Shown here one piece after another: positions 36,534 through 46,966 of a stretch of DNA of 64,000 bases. The notes under the pieces were generated by a model. The model was not told the DNA's origin and did not search any database. It worked only from the letters and a program-made list of their open reading frames with translations. Location: the NCBI GenBank assembly GCA_963969395.1, contig OZ017797.1, positions 18,662,001 to 18,726,000 of the forward strand. Direction: 5' to 3'. This stretch comes from Pseudoscleropodium purum. Its lineage: Eukaryota > Streptophyta > Bryopsida > Hypnales > Brachytheciaceae. Every line of letters begins with the position of its first letter. Position 1 is the first letter of the stretch. The translations under genes and the position numbers were made by a program.

Positions 36534-37099
36534 AGCAACATGAAAAAGACAAATTTTAGTAGCATGAGATTGAAGGAAAAAATGTTGAAGAGATTAGGGT
36601 TTAGGATTGAATGTAAAATTTTTACATGAAGTGGAAAAATGAGAAATTGAATTTTTCAATGTAATTTAGGGTTTGTTGCATAAAGAAAGCAATTGAGGAG
36701 GGAGGAAGTGAGTTTTGAGATTGAATGTTTCAATGTAGGAAATTGGAAATTATTTTTGTTCAATGGCTACATGCCATGTGTACAAAAGAGGCAGTAATTG
36801 CCTCCCTTACTATAATGACTATAAGAGTTGAAACGAAGTTCAATTTAATTTTAAAAATGATGAAAAGATAAAAGAAAATCCAAGTGGGTTGAATAAATTG
36901 ACAATAAGTTAAGTAAAGCTAATTACAAAACTAAAATACGTTTTACTCTTAAAAAAAGATTCAAGCATGACTACTACAATAAGATATTTCACATCAATAA
37001 AGTCTATTTTGATAGTCAAGTTCAAAGTAGTCAAATATCAATTAGAAAAGTGCTTCTAAATGTATATACATTTGAATGAACTTTATATTCATTAACTAA

Positions 37100-38650
37100 C
37101 CCCTAAAGGTTAGAGTTTATATTTACACCAAAAACACTTTTAAACTTGCCATTTCTAACAGGGTGAATGTAAGAATGATTGACTATTTTGCATAGCATTT
37201 TCCAAATTACTACACTATATTCATGATTTTTTGGGGAGTATTTAAAATTTTTAAGAAAATCAAATATGTTTAATGTTTATACCTTTAAAGAGAAGGTACC
37301 CTAGGAAGGAAAAGCATAGGAAATTTTTTTCAATAGAGGAGCTATAAAAGTGCAAAATCTCATGAAAATAGATACTTTGATGTATTAATTTGTAAAAAAT
37401 AGGAAAAAAAAATTTCAAAGAAAGAAATGGCCGTTTGGAAAGACTTTATGGTAAAGAGATTTCACCAAAAGAATTAGCTTGAAACCATTTTCAATGTTTA
37501 AAAACTACACACACAAGGGAGCACTACTTGTATGAAAGATAGTGTTTTTTTTAAAATCTTTTTTGTAGGTAGATGACTCTTTAGTGTAGGTATAGACCAC
37601 AAAAATTTTAGCTTTAGATCATTAATTTTGGGTAGTTTCTAGTACTAAAAAACCTTAAATCACAAAGTGTGACAAATTAGCTAAATTTAAATTTAAATAT
37701 AAAATGATTTTTGAAAATTTCTGAACAATTTGCGCTCAAATAATTGTCTAGTTGTTGATCTATAGCCAATGACAATTTTAAAACTTCAAGTGTGACAAAA
37801 AATAGGACTGGTCTTTCTTGCATTCATCCAATACAAGTTAAAAATTTTGAAAGAAAGATTTTTGGACACATATAATTATAGGATCTTCAAGTGCATTAGT
37901 TTGAAAAGATGTGAAATTCTTTTTAGGAATTTCCACCTATGTAGATTGCAATTTCAATTGACAAAAATCCTTTTTTGGACCCAACAAAAAAATGAGCAAT
38001 TACACTTCACAAGGTCACATTTGTATGAAGAAATGTCCAAAATAGTTGTAACTCTTTGGATTCTTCTTCAAGGAAAGTTGGCTATATTCTTAAAAAAAAT
38101 AGATCAATTCAAATTGCACAACATATAGGGAACAAAAATCTAAAGTAGAAAGAAGTAGAAAATGATTCAAAATTCAAAATTGTTAAGAATTTAATTATGG
38201 AATTGAACAATGCCAATCTCAATGGTTGCAATGTTTTAATAAACAATCTACATCATATATTTTTATTTATTTAATATTAAAAATTGAGTTATATAAAGGA
38301 CTTCAAAGTTTAATTTAGAGTAGGGAATCCATAACTGTCCACAAACTAGAACGCCTCATAACTTTATATATATATATATAAGTTTAGGAAAATCAATTTC
38401 AAATTTTTATTTTTTTTTAAAAGGATTTTTAAATAAATTTTTGGATTGCCCATGAAGCATTGAAAATTACATATCATGCAATTACTTTTGAACCATGAAG
38501 TCAAAAGTTATGAAAATTGTTGGGCCTTAAAGCTACTCCTTGGGCAAATGTTGAGTGAAGATTTCAAAGAAAGATAAATAAAAATTTCATTTGCAGTGAG
38601 CTGCCTAAAATTGCTATGTTATCAAAAAACGCAGTTTGGTCCTTTTGGGG
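37100..38650 (+). mobile_element. TTAA-type piggyBac-like element, copy D
   Basis: It starts CCCCTAAAGGTTAG after CTAA (37,096-37,099) and ends GGTCCTTTTGGGG before TTGA (38,651-38,654), both degenerate TTAA. The left 60 bp and everything from about 37,810 match copy A; about 620 bp between is an insertion or unshared sequence. No coding capacity. Confidence 0.55.
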
Positions 38651-39019
38651 TTGAATTCAACGTTGAATTGATTACATTGTTGTCAAATGATTTCAAATTG
38701 TTTTTGGAAAATGATGATTTTTACAAAGAACTCTTAGTGTCAAGGTGAATTGGATTTCTCCACTTTAAAATAATTATTCAACTTCACTTCTATGAATTTG
38801 CTAGTCCATCCATTTGCTATCAAATGGGTAAGGTAGGAGGTCCATAAATGGACCATTTAAGAGCTAGAAATTGATTTTTTGGTAGGTGAAACTTCTTGAA
38901 ATATTTCTCAATAAATTTTTCTCCAAAGACAAGTGGAATTGGCATTTAAACCAAGTCGTTTCATATTTTTTAGAGCTTTGTGGAATTATTTATGAAATTT
39001 TTGAAGTTGAAATGGCATA

Positions 39020-39134
39020 GGGCACTCAAAGCGTCCACCTCCTCAAATGTACATTGTTCATACATTGTTGAAGGCTACAAAAAAGCAACAAGTACATACA
39101 ATGTACATTTGAGGAAGTGTGTGCTTTTAGAACC
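39020..39134. mobile_element. Hairpin MITE, family with 52.7 kb and 55.7 kb
   Basis: The ends are GGCACTCAAAGCGTCCACCT and the inverse of GGTTCTAAAAGCACACACTT. Inner arms CCTCAAATGTACATTGT (39,041-39,057) and ACAATGTACATTTGAGG (39,099-39,115) are a perfect 17-bp inverted pair. The 150 bp to its left also match (partly inverted) flanks of the other two copies, so the full element may be longer. Confidence 0.55.
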
Positions 39135-39414
39135 TCCTACCTAAGTATAAAAGAAAGCCCCCAAACTTGCAATGCTAGAATGAAGAATGTAATCCAAAAA
39201 TGCTTCCTTTGACCAATATTTGCGTACCTGGTGGTCCATGGTAGAGTACATAGCAATGAATCCAAGCAGATCCCTGTGGAGTGTGGACCCCAACCCCACT
39301 TCAGTTGGGATCTGCCCGTCAGTCAATTCAGGATTCGAACAATATCCAAGAATGGCTTGAATTCTAGACGGACGAAGCTTGCTTGCTTTCAGTTATCCAA
39401 ACAAACTGTCACTC

Positions 39415-39630
39415 TTTTCAAGCCTACAAAGGTTGGAAAAAAAAAATCTCGTGCTTGTGTAGGCTTAGATAATGAAGTCCATCACCATTTTCAAGTCTAC
39501 AAACTTGGGAAAAAAATGTTGTGCTTGTGTAGGCTTAGATAATGAAGTCCATCACTCTTTTCAAGTCTACAAACTTGGGAAAAAAAAATCTTGCCCTTGT
39601 GTAGGTTTAGATAATGAAGTCCTTCTCTTG
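39415..39630 (+). repeat. Three tandem copies of a 70-73 bp unit
   Basis: Units begin TTTTCAAGYCTACAAA at 39,415, 39,488 and 39,558 and each ends with TAGATAATGAAGTCC. The A-rich stretch inside varies in length, explaining the 70/73 difference. Confidence 0.85.
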
Positions 39631-39767
39631 AGACTTGGGAGAAGGAGCCCGGCCATCTCTTTGACAGTGCGGAAAGTCAGTGCCTCACTCAGACCCAGTG
39701 GTTCACTTTCAACAACCACGCGGCTTGGCTTGGCTTGGCTTTGGGTTCAGACCTAATAGGTAAGCTT

Positions 39768-39832
39768 TTTTAATTTTAATTTTAATTTAATTTTTAAATT
39801 TTGAACAAATGAAACAGAAGTTCGTTGCAGAG
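39768..39832 (-). mobile_element. Mini poly(A) retroposon with 16-bp target duplication
   Basis: On the minus strand the core begins at GCAACGAACTTCTGTTTCAT (near 39,828) and runs into TTGTTC and an A/T-rich tail. The flanks are perfect direct repeats CCTAATAGGTAAGCTT at 39,752-39,767 and 39,833-39,848. Confidence 0.75.
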
Positions 39833-40012
39833 CCTAATAGGTAAGCTTATTGCACTGGGTTGCGAGAACCCTAGTTGCGCGTGTCTCGGGGTTGGACATC
39901 CAATTCGCCTGCACAAGATGACTTTGGGGGTGCTGACCCACGTGCCAAAGCTCCCACATCATTCATAACTTGCGTAAGTTTGCACAGGTGGACTTGCGAC
40001 GACTCGTCAACA

Positions 40013-40260
40013 CCTGATGATGCAATTTCCTGTCACAATTTTGGGTCACAATTTTCTGTCGCAATTTTGGTCACAATTTTCTGTCACAATTTCTTGTCAC
40101 AACAGGAGTTCAGTTGGTGTTCATCAACTCCTGATGATGCAATTTCCTGTCGCAATTTTGTGTCACAATTTTGTGTTGCAACAGGAGTTCAGTTGGGGTT
40201 CATCAACACCTGATGATGCAATTTTCTGTCACAATTTTCTGTCTCTACAGGAGTTCAGTC
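40013..40260 (+). repeat. Nested tandem repeats
   Basis: The phrase CCTGATGATGCAATTT recurs at 40,013, 40,130 and 40,209, each time followed by several TGTCACAATTTTC-type 13-15 bp repeats and closed by AGGAGTTCAGTTGG. It is a two-level array in which the inner repeat number sets the outer length (117 and 79 bp). Confidence 0.85.
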
Positions 40261-40299
40261 AGTTGGGGTTCGATCAGGGCACCAGGCTGTAAGTTTAGC

Positions 40300-42350
40300 C
40301 AGTTTTGCAAGCTCTTCTGGATGACACAGACTCTGTTTTTATTATCAATGGTAATGTTTTTAACTTACGCAGAGCGAGAAATAATTTAGAAATTAGAACC
40401 ATGCTATGCGGTCACTCATCCAGTTTCGACATCTACTGGACCCTCCCATTTGCTTCAACCACCACAATGTTATTAGCAACTCTTTAGCATCATGGCAATG
40501 CACTTGGGCTTGTGGAGAGGGGACATGTAAGTGTCAACTTGTGGATTAGCATGGGTCTACCCATGCTTGCTTCACCAATTTAGTCCTACTCAACAAACTT
40601 TGAAAATTGAATCACAAGAAAGAAATTTATTTCTTGTGAGTGGGAATGACTCGATCCTACTTGCAAATGGCTTCAGTCAGTCTTTGAAAAATACGTGAAT
40701 TCACAAGTAGCTTTTCCAAGGTACTTAGATATTAAATTTGCTTAGTCATGGGCATGTTTACCTTAATTCCAACGCTTTGTTGCGGGTGGGGTGATTTCAT
40801 GGATTTGTTCATATTGGGTCCTATTTATAATACAAGTAGCTATCATATGTAGGAATAGAGTTGGCACTTCTCTATTGAGTTTTTTCATTTCCCCCCTTAA
40901 ATTAAGGTTTGGTAGATGCTAAAAAAAATTAAGTTTTTTTTGCCAATATTCTTTTTTCAATGTACAATATTTTTGTTTTTTTGAAAAAATAAATATCCTG
41001 AGACTTTGGCATTAATATACTTAGAACTTTTTTTAGTTGACTTTGCCCTACAATTACACTATAGGAATTATGGATTGCCCATTTCTAATTAGAGCATCCA
41101 CACATACATTTCCATGTTGAAATGGGTATGAAATTGACATGAGAAAATTTCACATCTGTATTTCAAGTGCCCTATAATTTAGATTAAACATATCCTTGTA
41201 CATTAAGTGTGTTCAACAAATAATGAATTAACCTTTCACAAGTAGAACATGGGATAAAGCTTACTAAACTTGAAGTTGTAGAGAAAATTTGGAAGGGCTA
41301 ATAGCACTTTTCTTCCATTTGGTTGGTGTCTTACCCCCTCTCAATTGGAGGACAATGGTGTCACTTCATATGCTTTATTAAATTTTTGTATTTTTGCATA
41401 AGTCAAATTGAAGATTATTTTTGTTCAAATTTTACATATTTTTAGACCAAGAAAATGGAATTCTCTTCACTAATTGTCGTGGTATAAATTTGTCTTCAAA
41501 TGAATTACATTTATATAATACAATCAATGAAAATGTGCATTTCATAATTGTGAATTTCTTTGGAGGTTCCATTGTCAACTTGAAGGAGATTCCATACATA
41601 ATAACATACAATCATATAATACATCAATTCTATCACGTTTGTATTTAATTATAAATTACATACAAATTAGCAAAAAATATCAAAATGCATTCTACATCTC
41701 ATAACAACGAATATGGTAGATAGTGTAGTGAGATGGCTACTATGCCATTGTATTTTTAATTCCAATTTTAGAAACAACATAAAATTCAATTGGGACAAAA
41801 AGATAGAAGTACAACAAACTAGCCGTGATCAAATATGCTCTTGTTTTCAAATAAACTTAGTAGATCTTTTTTAATTTTTTGGCTCAGACAAAGACTATGG
41901 CGTCAATTCTTTGGTTTTTAAATCCACATTTCCAAATCCTATCTGCAACCACATTCACATTGTAGACATAGATTAGGATTTGTTTGGAATGGACAAAGAT
42001 CCATAGTCACACCATTCTTGTTATTTTATAAAAAATTTGTTTGTGAAATACTAGAATCAAACAAAGAGGAATCTCAAACTAGCTGATCAAATATGCTCTC
42101 GTTTTTGAAACATGACTACACTAATGATGATAAATAATGTTACCTACACTAATTTATTTTAAAAAGCCATAAGTTTTTACTCATGATGAATATTTTTACC
42201 AACTATGAGTGTAGAGTTTTCCCACTTAGAATGATACTAGGATTTATGCACTTTGTAAAAATATTTATGAAGAGTAAAAACTTATAGCATTTCTAAAACA
42301 GTTAGTATGGGTAACACTATTTATCATCATTAGTGTAGTTGTTTTTTTAA
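40300..42350. other. Intergenic DNA, nothing recognised
   Basis: AT-rich with short open frames only. 42,100-42,330 contains an inverted pair around TTTTTAC and ATGATAAATAATGTTAC (42,127-42,165 against 42,290-42,335), suggesting another small foldback. Confidence 0.35.
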
Positions 42351-42352
42351 CT

Positions 42353-43100
42353 TTGTTATTTTACAAATGTTTTGTCTGTGAAATCAAGCAAACTGAGGAG
42401 GAATTTCAGACACTGCAGACATCGCCCATTTCACTCCCTCACTCAAGCCTTCGCCATTGCCATGCACGACAAGTTACAAACCTCCGATTGACACGTTCAC
42501 AAGCAAGCTTCCTCAGAATCATGCAAATGAATCCAATGTTATACTTAATTTTATAAGCTTGTTCTGTCGGAATATCCGAAGATCATACTGTAGCACCAAA
42601 CACGACTAATTCCGGTGGATTTTCTTACACCCCAAAACCTACGATAAGTACTATTCATGATCGGGGGTTGGCCTGAAATTCTATTTTGCTCAAGAACTGT
42701 TGCTTTTCCGAAATTAGAATTACAAAATCCTCCAGCAGGTCTGTAGTTCTACAGTGCCAGAGATTTTCGAAAACGCAGACAATGATCCGATGCCTTGGAA
42801 GGCACTCAATCGATCACTCATCAGTTGAAAGATAAAAGAGCCGCCCTTGAATACGCTATTCTGTCTGCAGAAGCATCAGATTCTATCTAAGTTATCTATC
42901 CCGATCCATCCAGCAACTGGAGAGATGCGCACCTGCAGTTTCACAAGTTAAAAGATTATGGGTTGTTTTTGTTTTTGTTTTGGACAACTGGAAAAACCAT
43001 TGCATAAAGATTATGTTTTTGCTTCGAACAGACACTGTTTGTTGGAAGCTCCCACAAATGGTACCGAGAATCCGTGGCTTTGGCTTCTGAGTTGTTGGTG
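42353..43100. other. Mixed-composition segment upstream of the duplicated fragment
   Basis: Composition is less AT-rich than the neighbours. The plus-strand frame from 42,958 has ENPWLWLLSCWCAYRVCLEG and ends at a donor-like GAAG/GTGGGTACC near 43,153. I cannot assign a gene. Confidence 0.25.
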
Positions 43101-43139
43101 TGCGTACCGAGTATGTCTGGAGGGTGTCAGTTCAAATCG

Positions 43140-43310
43140 CATCAGTCGCGAAGGTGGGTACCCGCAAAAACCGCCGCTTTTTGCTCCAGAGATTAGTTTG
43201 ACCGGTGAACTTACGATTGATTTTCTTGTTGGCAAATGAAAGGAGGTTCCAACGCACCAAAGAACGCCACATTTGGATACCGTATGCAAAAGTTAGGAAG
43301 GGTCTGAGTT
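43140..43310 (+). pseudogene. Duplicated coding fragment (RRFQRTKE motif), plus-strand copy
   Basis: The frame from 43,205 reads IFLLANERRFQRTKERHIWI, PYAKV. It matches the minus-strand frame at 33,465-33,590, and similarity stops after KV in both copies. The flanking GGTGGGTACC at 43,154 is shared as well. It could be an exon of an unknown gene or a transposon-carried fragment. Confidence 0.35.
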
Positions 43311-44169
43311 TTTTTTGGGGTAGGGGTGAATCTGAAATCGTTTCTTTCACATGTGTATTTATCAATTTTAGTGATGATGGCAATTTTAGATGGGGTGTGA
43401 TTTTGGGTGTATTCACCTTATCTACTTGAAAACATTGTCTACAAGTTGCTAAGAAGTTGGGGGTGATGCGAGAGAAATTATATAATGAAAATGAGGGATA
43501 TAAAGTGGGCAAGCTTGCTATCTATAAGTAAAAATGCAAATACCAATGCATGCACATGTATGGGTGCGTATATATAGGGCTATATATGTTTGTGCAAATA
43601 TGGACAAGCATTTATATGGATACAAATACATATATGGTTGTTGATACATGTGCAAATTATCTCATATTATTTGATAACAATTTGAGTTGATACTTTGTAA
43701 AAAATGAAAATATAGAACAAAGATACTTCGCTTCAAGTTAATTGAGATTTTGGGCAAATTGATTGACTATTCACCTATAATAGATGTGGATGGGCTAGGC
43801 TTTGCAAGAGAAGTCCATGAAATCACAATACTTCTAGTAAGTACACCTAAGATATTGGGAACAAGTAGCTATATTGAAAAATGAGAATATATGTTCATGA
43901 AAAATCAACTTCCTTCTCAAGTAAGAAAACCATTGAAACTTCCTCTAAAGATTTCTTTCTACACTATTCCAAATAAATGAAATTAAAATTTCTATAATAA
44001 AAACAATTATTATTTTGTAAATCTCAACTAAATTTTAGTAGTAGGTCTTCAAGGCCCATCTCTAAATAATTCCATCTAAGCGAAAAAACATCGGAACTTA
44101 TTTTGTTTACCACATATCATAAAATTTGAATTTGAATTTGGGATTCTTGGCCCTAAATTTCTTCTCTAC

Positions 44170-44450
44170 AATCAATAATTACAAACCTTAAGTTAAGTTA
44201 TTTGTTTTGTTTGTTTGTTATGGTGAAATCTCTTTAATCGTGTGTCCCCCACTTGTGTTCTCGATACCATTGGAAAGCACTCAATGGGGAGGAATGCACA
44301 GGCTTGTTTTGTGGCATTCCGACTCCACGCAAAGTTATTGAATTTTTGTAATTTTTTTTGTATGAATTAAAAAAATGAAAAAATGACTTCTACTTTTAGT
44401 TTGATTGTGGCAACGGCACAGGGCACTCTAGTAACATATTACAGCATATT
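44170..44450 (+). repeat. Inverted copy of the 215-bp repeat at 32.87-33.31 kb
   Basis: TTGTTTTGTTTGTTTGTTAT, ATTGGAAAGCACTC, TTTTGTGGCATTC and GATTGTGGCAACGGCACAGG are shared with the reverse complement of 33,105-33,310. It marks the far end of the inverted duplication with the RRFQRTKE fragment. Confidence 0.6.
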
Positions 44451-44991
44451 CAACCAATTTTTTTAAAAACATTTATCCACATTCATCCCCTGGGTCCATA
44501 AGTAAGACTGACTGAGTGACCAGATGAGATGATCCTGCTCTAGCCATTCCCTAATTATTTTATCCATTTCCAACCCATAAAAAGCCCCCCTTTGGCCCTT
44601 TGTATCTCCTTCACATGTAGTATTGGTAGGATAATTTCAGCATTAAATGCACATGGATCATGTTTACTGCAGTGACACACTAAACCAACTGGAAAAGAAA
44701 CAGTGCCTGTGGACATGACACGACATGACACAACTTAAATAATAAACAAATAAAATCTTCAGCTAGAGTGTTCCACTAATCTTAAACAGTTAACCACCCC
44801 CCACCCCCCACTAACCTAACCTGACTAGACTAGACTTCACCTGACTAGACTTCCAACTCATCAGATCAGGGACCGACGAAAATATCCACACCGAACCAAC
44901 ATCTCAGGTCCAAACTCTACAACCGCCCTAGAGTCTCACCAAAATCTACCAAACGCAGCCGTTACCGAAGCCACCCGAGAAATCTACGGGA

Positions 44992-45368
44992 ATGGAAGAT
45001 CTCCGCTTCCCCTCGCCGGCGTCTGAAATAAGGAACGGGCTCATGTCTATCCTCAAATCTTGCGCACACGCTTTTGGAGGCGCTATGGGGTCAATCCAGG
45101 AAGCTTGGAGTTCATCACTTTTTTCCAGTGAAGGTACATTCATCGGTTCAGTTGCCGGTGGAGAACAATCTCCAGCAACAGAATTCAAAAAAAGAAAAGG
45201 AAAAAAAACCCAGAGAGAGAGAGACGGAGAGAGACGGAAGGAAGGTGCGAAAGGAAAGTGCGAGTGAAGCTTGATGGCCCTGATGAAGATATTATAAAAT
45301 TTTCTGGTGGTTACTGGAGAGTTCCGTCCTTGTTGCCTGCGGATGAGGAATCAGTCCCAAATTCCTGA
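44992..45368 (+). CDS. Candidate small two-exon protein, unrecognised
   Basis: An ATG at 44,992 opens a frame (MEDLRFPSPASEIRNGLMSI, then LKSCAHAFGG). A donor-like GAAG/GTACAT after 45,133 and an AG at 45,257-45,258 would join it in phase to 45,259-45,368, which reads VKLDGPDEDIIKFSGGYWRV and ends at TGA (45,366-45,368). The product would be about 83 residues. The second part has a non-random, protein-like reading even though the purine-rich intron has a poor polypyrimidine tract. A GC-richer leader precedes it. I do not recognise the family. The unspliced alternative ends at 45,267 in low-complexity Lys/Arg/Glu. Confidence 0.35.
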
Positions 45369-45621
45369 GACTACAGTACTATTTTTTTATTTGACACAAA
45401 CCGGAGGAAATTTTTTGTTTTTTTAATGAGTTTTTTGACCCACACATAATCCGAAGGCTTGGGTTGCTTTGCCAGCGCAGGTGTGGCTTCATTTGACTTT
45501 GCCAGGCATGGGTGCTGACGCGGCGGAAACGCCATTAGAATACTAATAACGGACCGGCAAGTGCGCAGGAAGGGCCGGAGCGGATTTGGAGGTTTGGTAG
45601 TTGGAGAGTTGACAGGGATTT

Positions 45622-45660
45622 TTTTTTTTTTTTTTTTTTTTTTGAAACAAATGAAATGAA
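45622..45660 (-). mobile_element. Mini poly(A) retroposon, 5' truncated, with target duplication
   Basis: On the minus strand it reads TTCATTTCATTTGTTTC plus a pure A tract. The flanks are AGTTGACAGGGATTT and AGTTGAGAGGGATTT (45,607-45,621 and 45,661-45,675), 15 bp with one mismatch. The usual GCAATGAAA start is missing. Confidence 0.65.
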
Positions 45661-45699
45661 AGTTGAGAGGGATTTGGATATGTACACTTGCTTTGAATC

Positions 45700-46966
45700 T
45701 TCATTCTTCACTACCACACTGCATCACCGCAAGCCAAAAGAGATAGAGGTAGAGAGTGAGCAATCCAGTTTCCAAGTTTGTGATTTTCTAGTGAGAGTTT
45801 GTGATCTGTGACGGAGTGTTTGTGCAACTTTTGTGTAAGCGTAGACGCGAAGCATCGGTACATCACAAGATTCCAGAGTTGGAAGCAATCCGGTGCAAGG
45901 GTTGGAGTTTTGTTTGGGAAACTTTGGAAGTGGAGGTTGATATTACTACTCTTGAGCCTTTGCAGACATGGGGTTTCTGTGGGATTTTAATTCGTTATGA
46001 GTAGGTGGGGGCGGGGTTTTGGTAGTTTGGGTTACGCTTATTCGGAGCGTCGTTTACTTGATCTGGAACTGCGAGGAAACGGAGATTTTTTTTTGTTTTG
46101 GGTTCGTTGCGGTCGGTCGGTTGAAGTCATTTTTCAAATAGCTTGATAGTGACCGAGTTTCGAAGGTAGTGTATTAAGAAGCTTAGTTACCACATCCACG
46201 TTGTGTGCACTAGCCGAAACAAGAGCTTTTGGTTATTAACCAGTTACCGCGGGGAGAGAGTTTTGAGAGAGCAGGGTTTGAAAAGATTGGAACCGCAAGC
46301 TTGCCGATCTTCTGTTCGATTAGATTGGTCAGAATCTGGGGAAATTTTTTGGATTAGTTACATGCAAGTGTCGGAGTGAAAATCTGAGTAGTTCCGATTT
46401 CGCCATAGCTGCTGTTCCACAGAAGAGTTTCTCTTGCCGTTGCACGTTCAAGGCTAGTCGGTGTTTCCCTCTAGCCTTATGATTTCGTTCCATGTTTGGT
46501 GCTACAACTGATTGACTCCTTTGAACAATTTCGCAGGTACAGTCGCGTGTTTTCCTCGCTTAAACGAAGGAATCCCCGACCGTCGCCACCAAATTACGAA
46601 GCAAGGTCCCAGCGCGTCGGTGCTGCACAGTACGAGATTCCGTCGGAGCTCGAAGAAACTCCGCGCGCGACAACATCCACCTCCGCCACCGCCGCCGCCG
46701 CCGCCCGTTTCAAATTTCACGCAAATTTGAACGTTTTGAACTTGTCCCTTCGACAATCGTCGCCTTCACCTCTACAGCTTGTCACAACAATCCAAGCCCG
46801 GCGTGATTCCTCGCCTAAGCACTAAACTGCGTCCCAGTTTCCACCAGGAAATGTTCGCGTTTTGCTGTTCGTCTCCGTCAAGAGCTTCATCCCACCTGAT
46901 CTCCTCCACCCCCACTTGGATCCAAATTCCAAAACCTTGTGTTCTTCTTGGACTTTGTTAACATTC
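45700..46966 (+). promoter_or_regulatory. Probable promoter and 5' leader of the HSPRO-like gene
   Basis: The 1.2 kb before the start codon is less AT-rich than intergenic DNA, with no transposon signature. An acceptor-like TTTCGCAG at 46,530-46,537 hints at a 5' UTR intron. A CCG-type trinucleotide repeat (CCACCGCCGCCGCCGCCGCC) lies at about 46,683-46,706. Small upstream open frames are present (for example from 46,496), which may affect translation. I could not place a TATA box. Confidence 0.4.

Noticed and set aside
43080..43155. tRNA-like stretch with a TTCAAATC T-loop motif
   Set aside because: The T stem does not pair and no D arm or acceptor stem can be drawn.
46502..46756. Open frames on both strands upstream of HSPRO with Gly or Pro runs
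   Set aside because: Produced by the CCG repeat in the 5' leader; no conserved motif.
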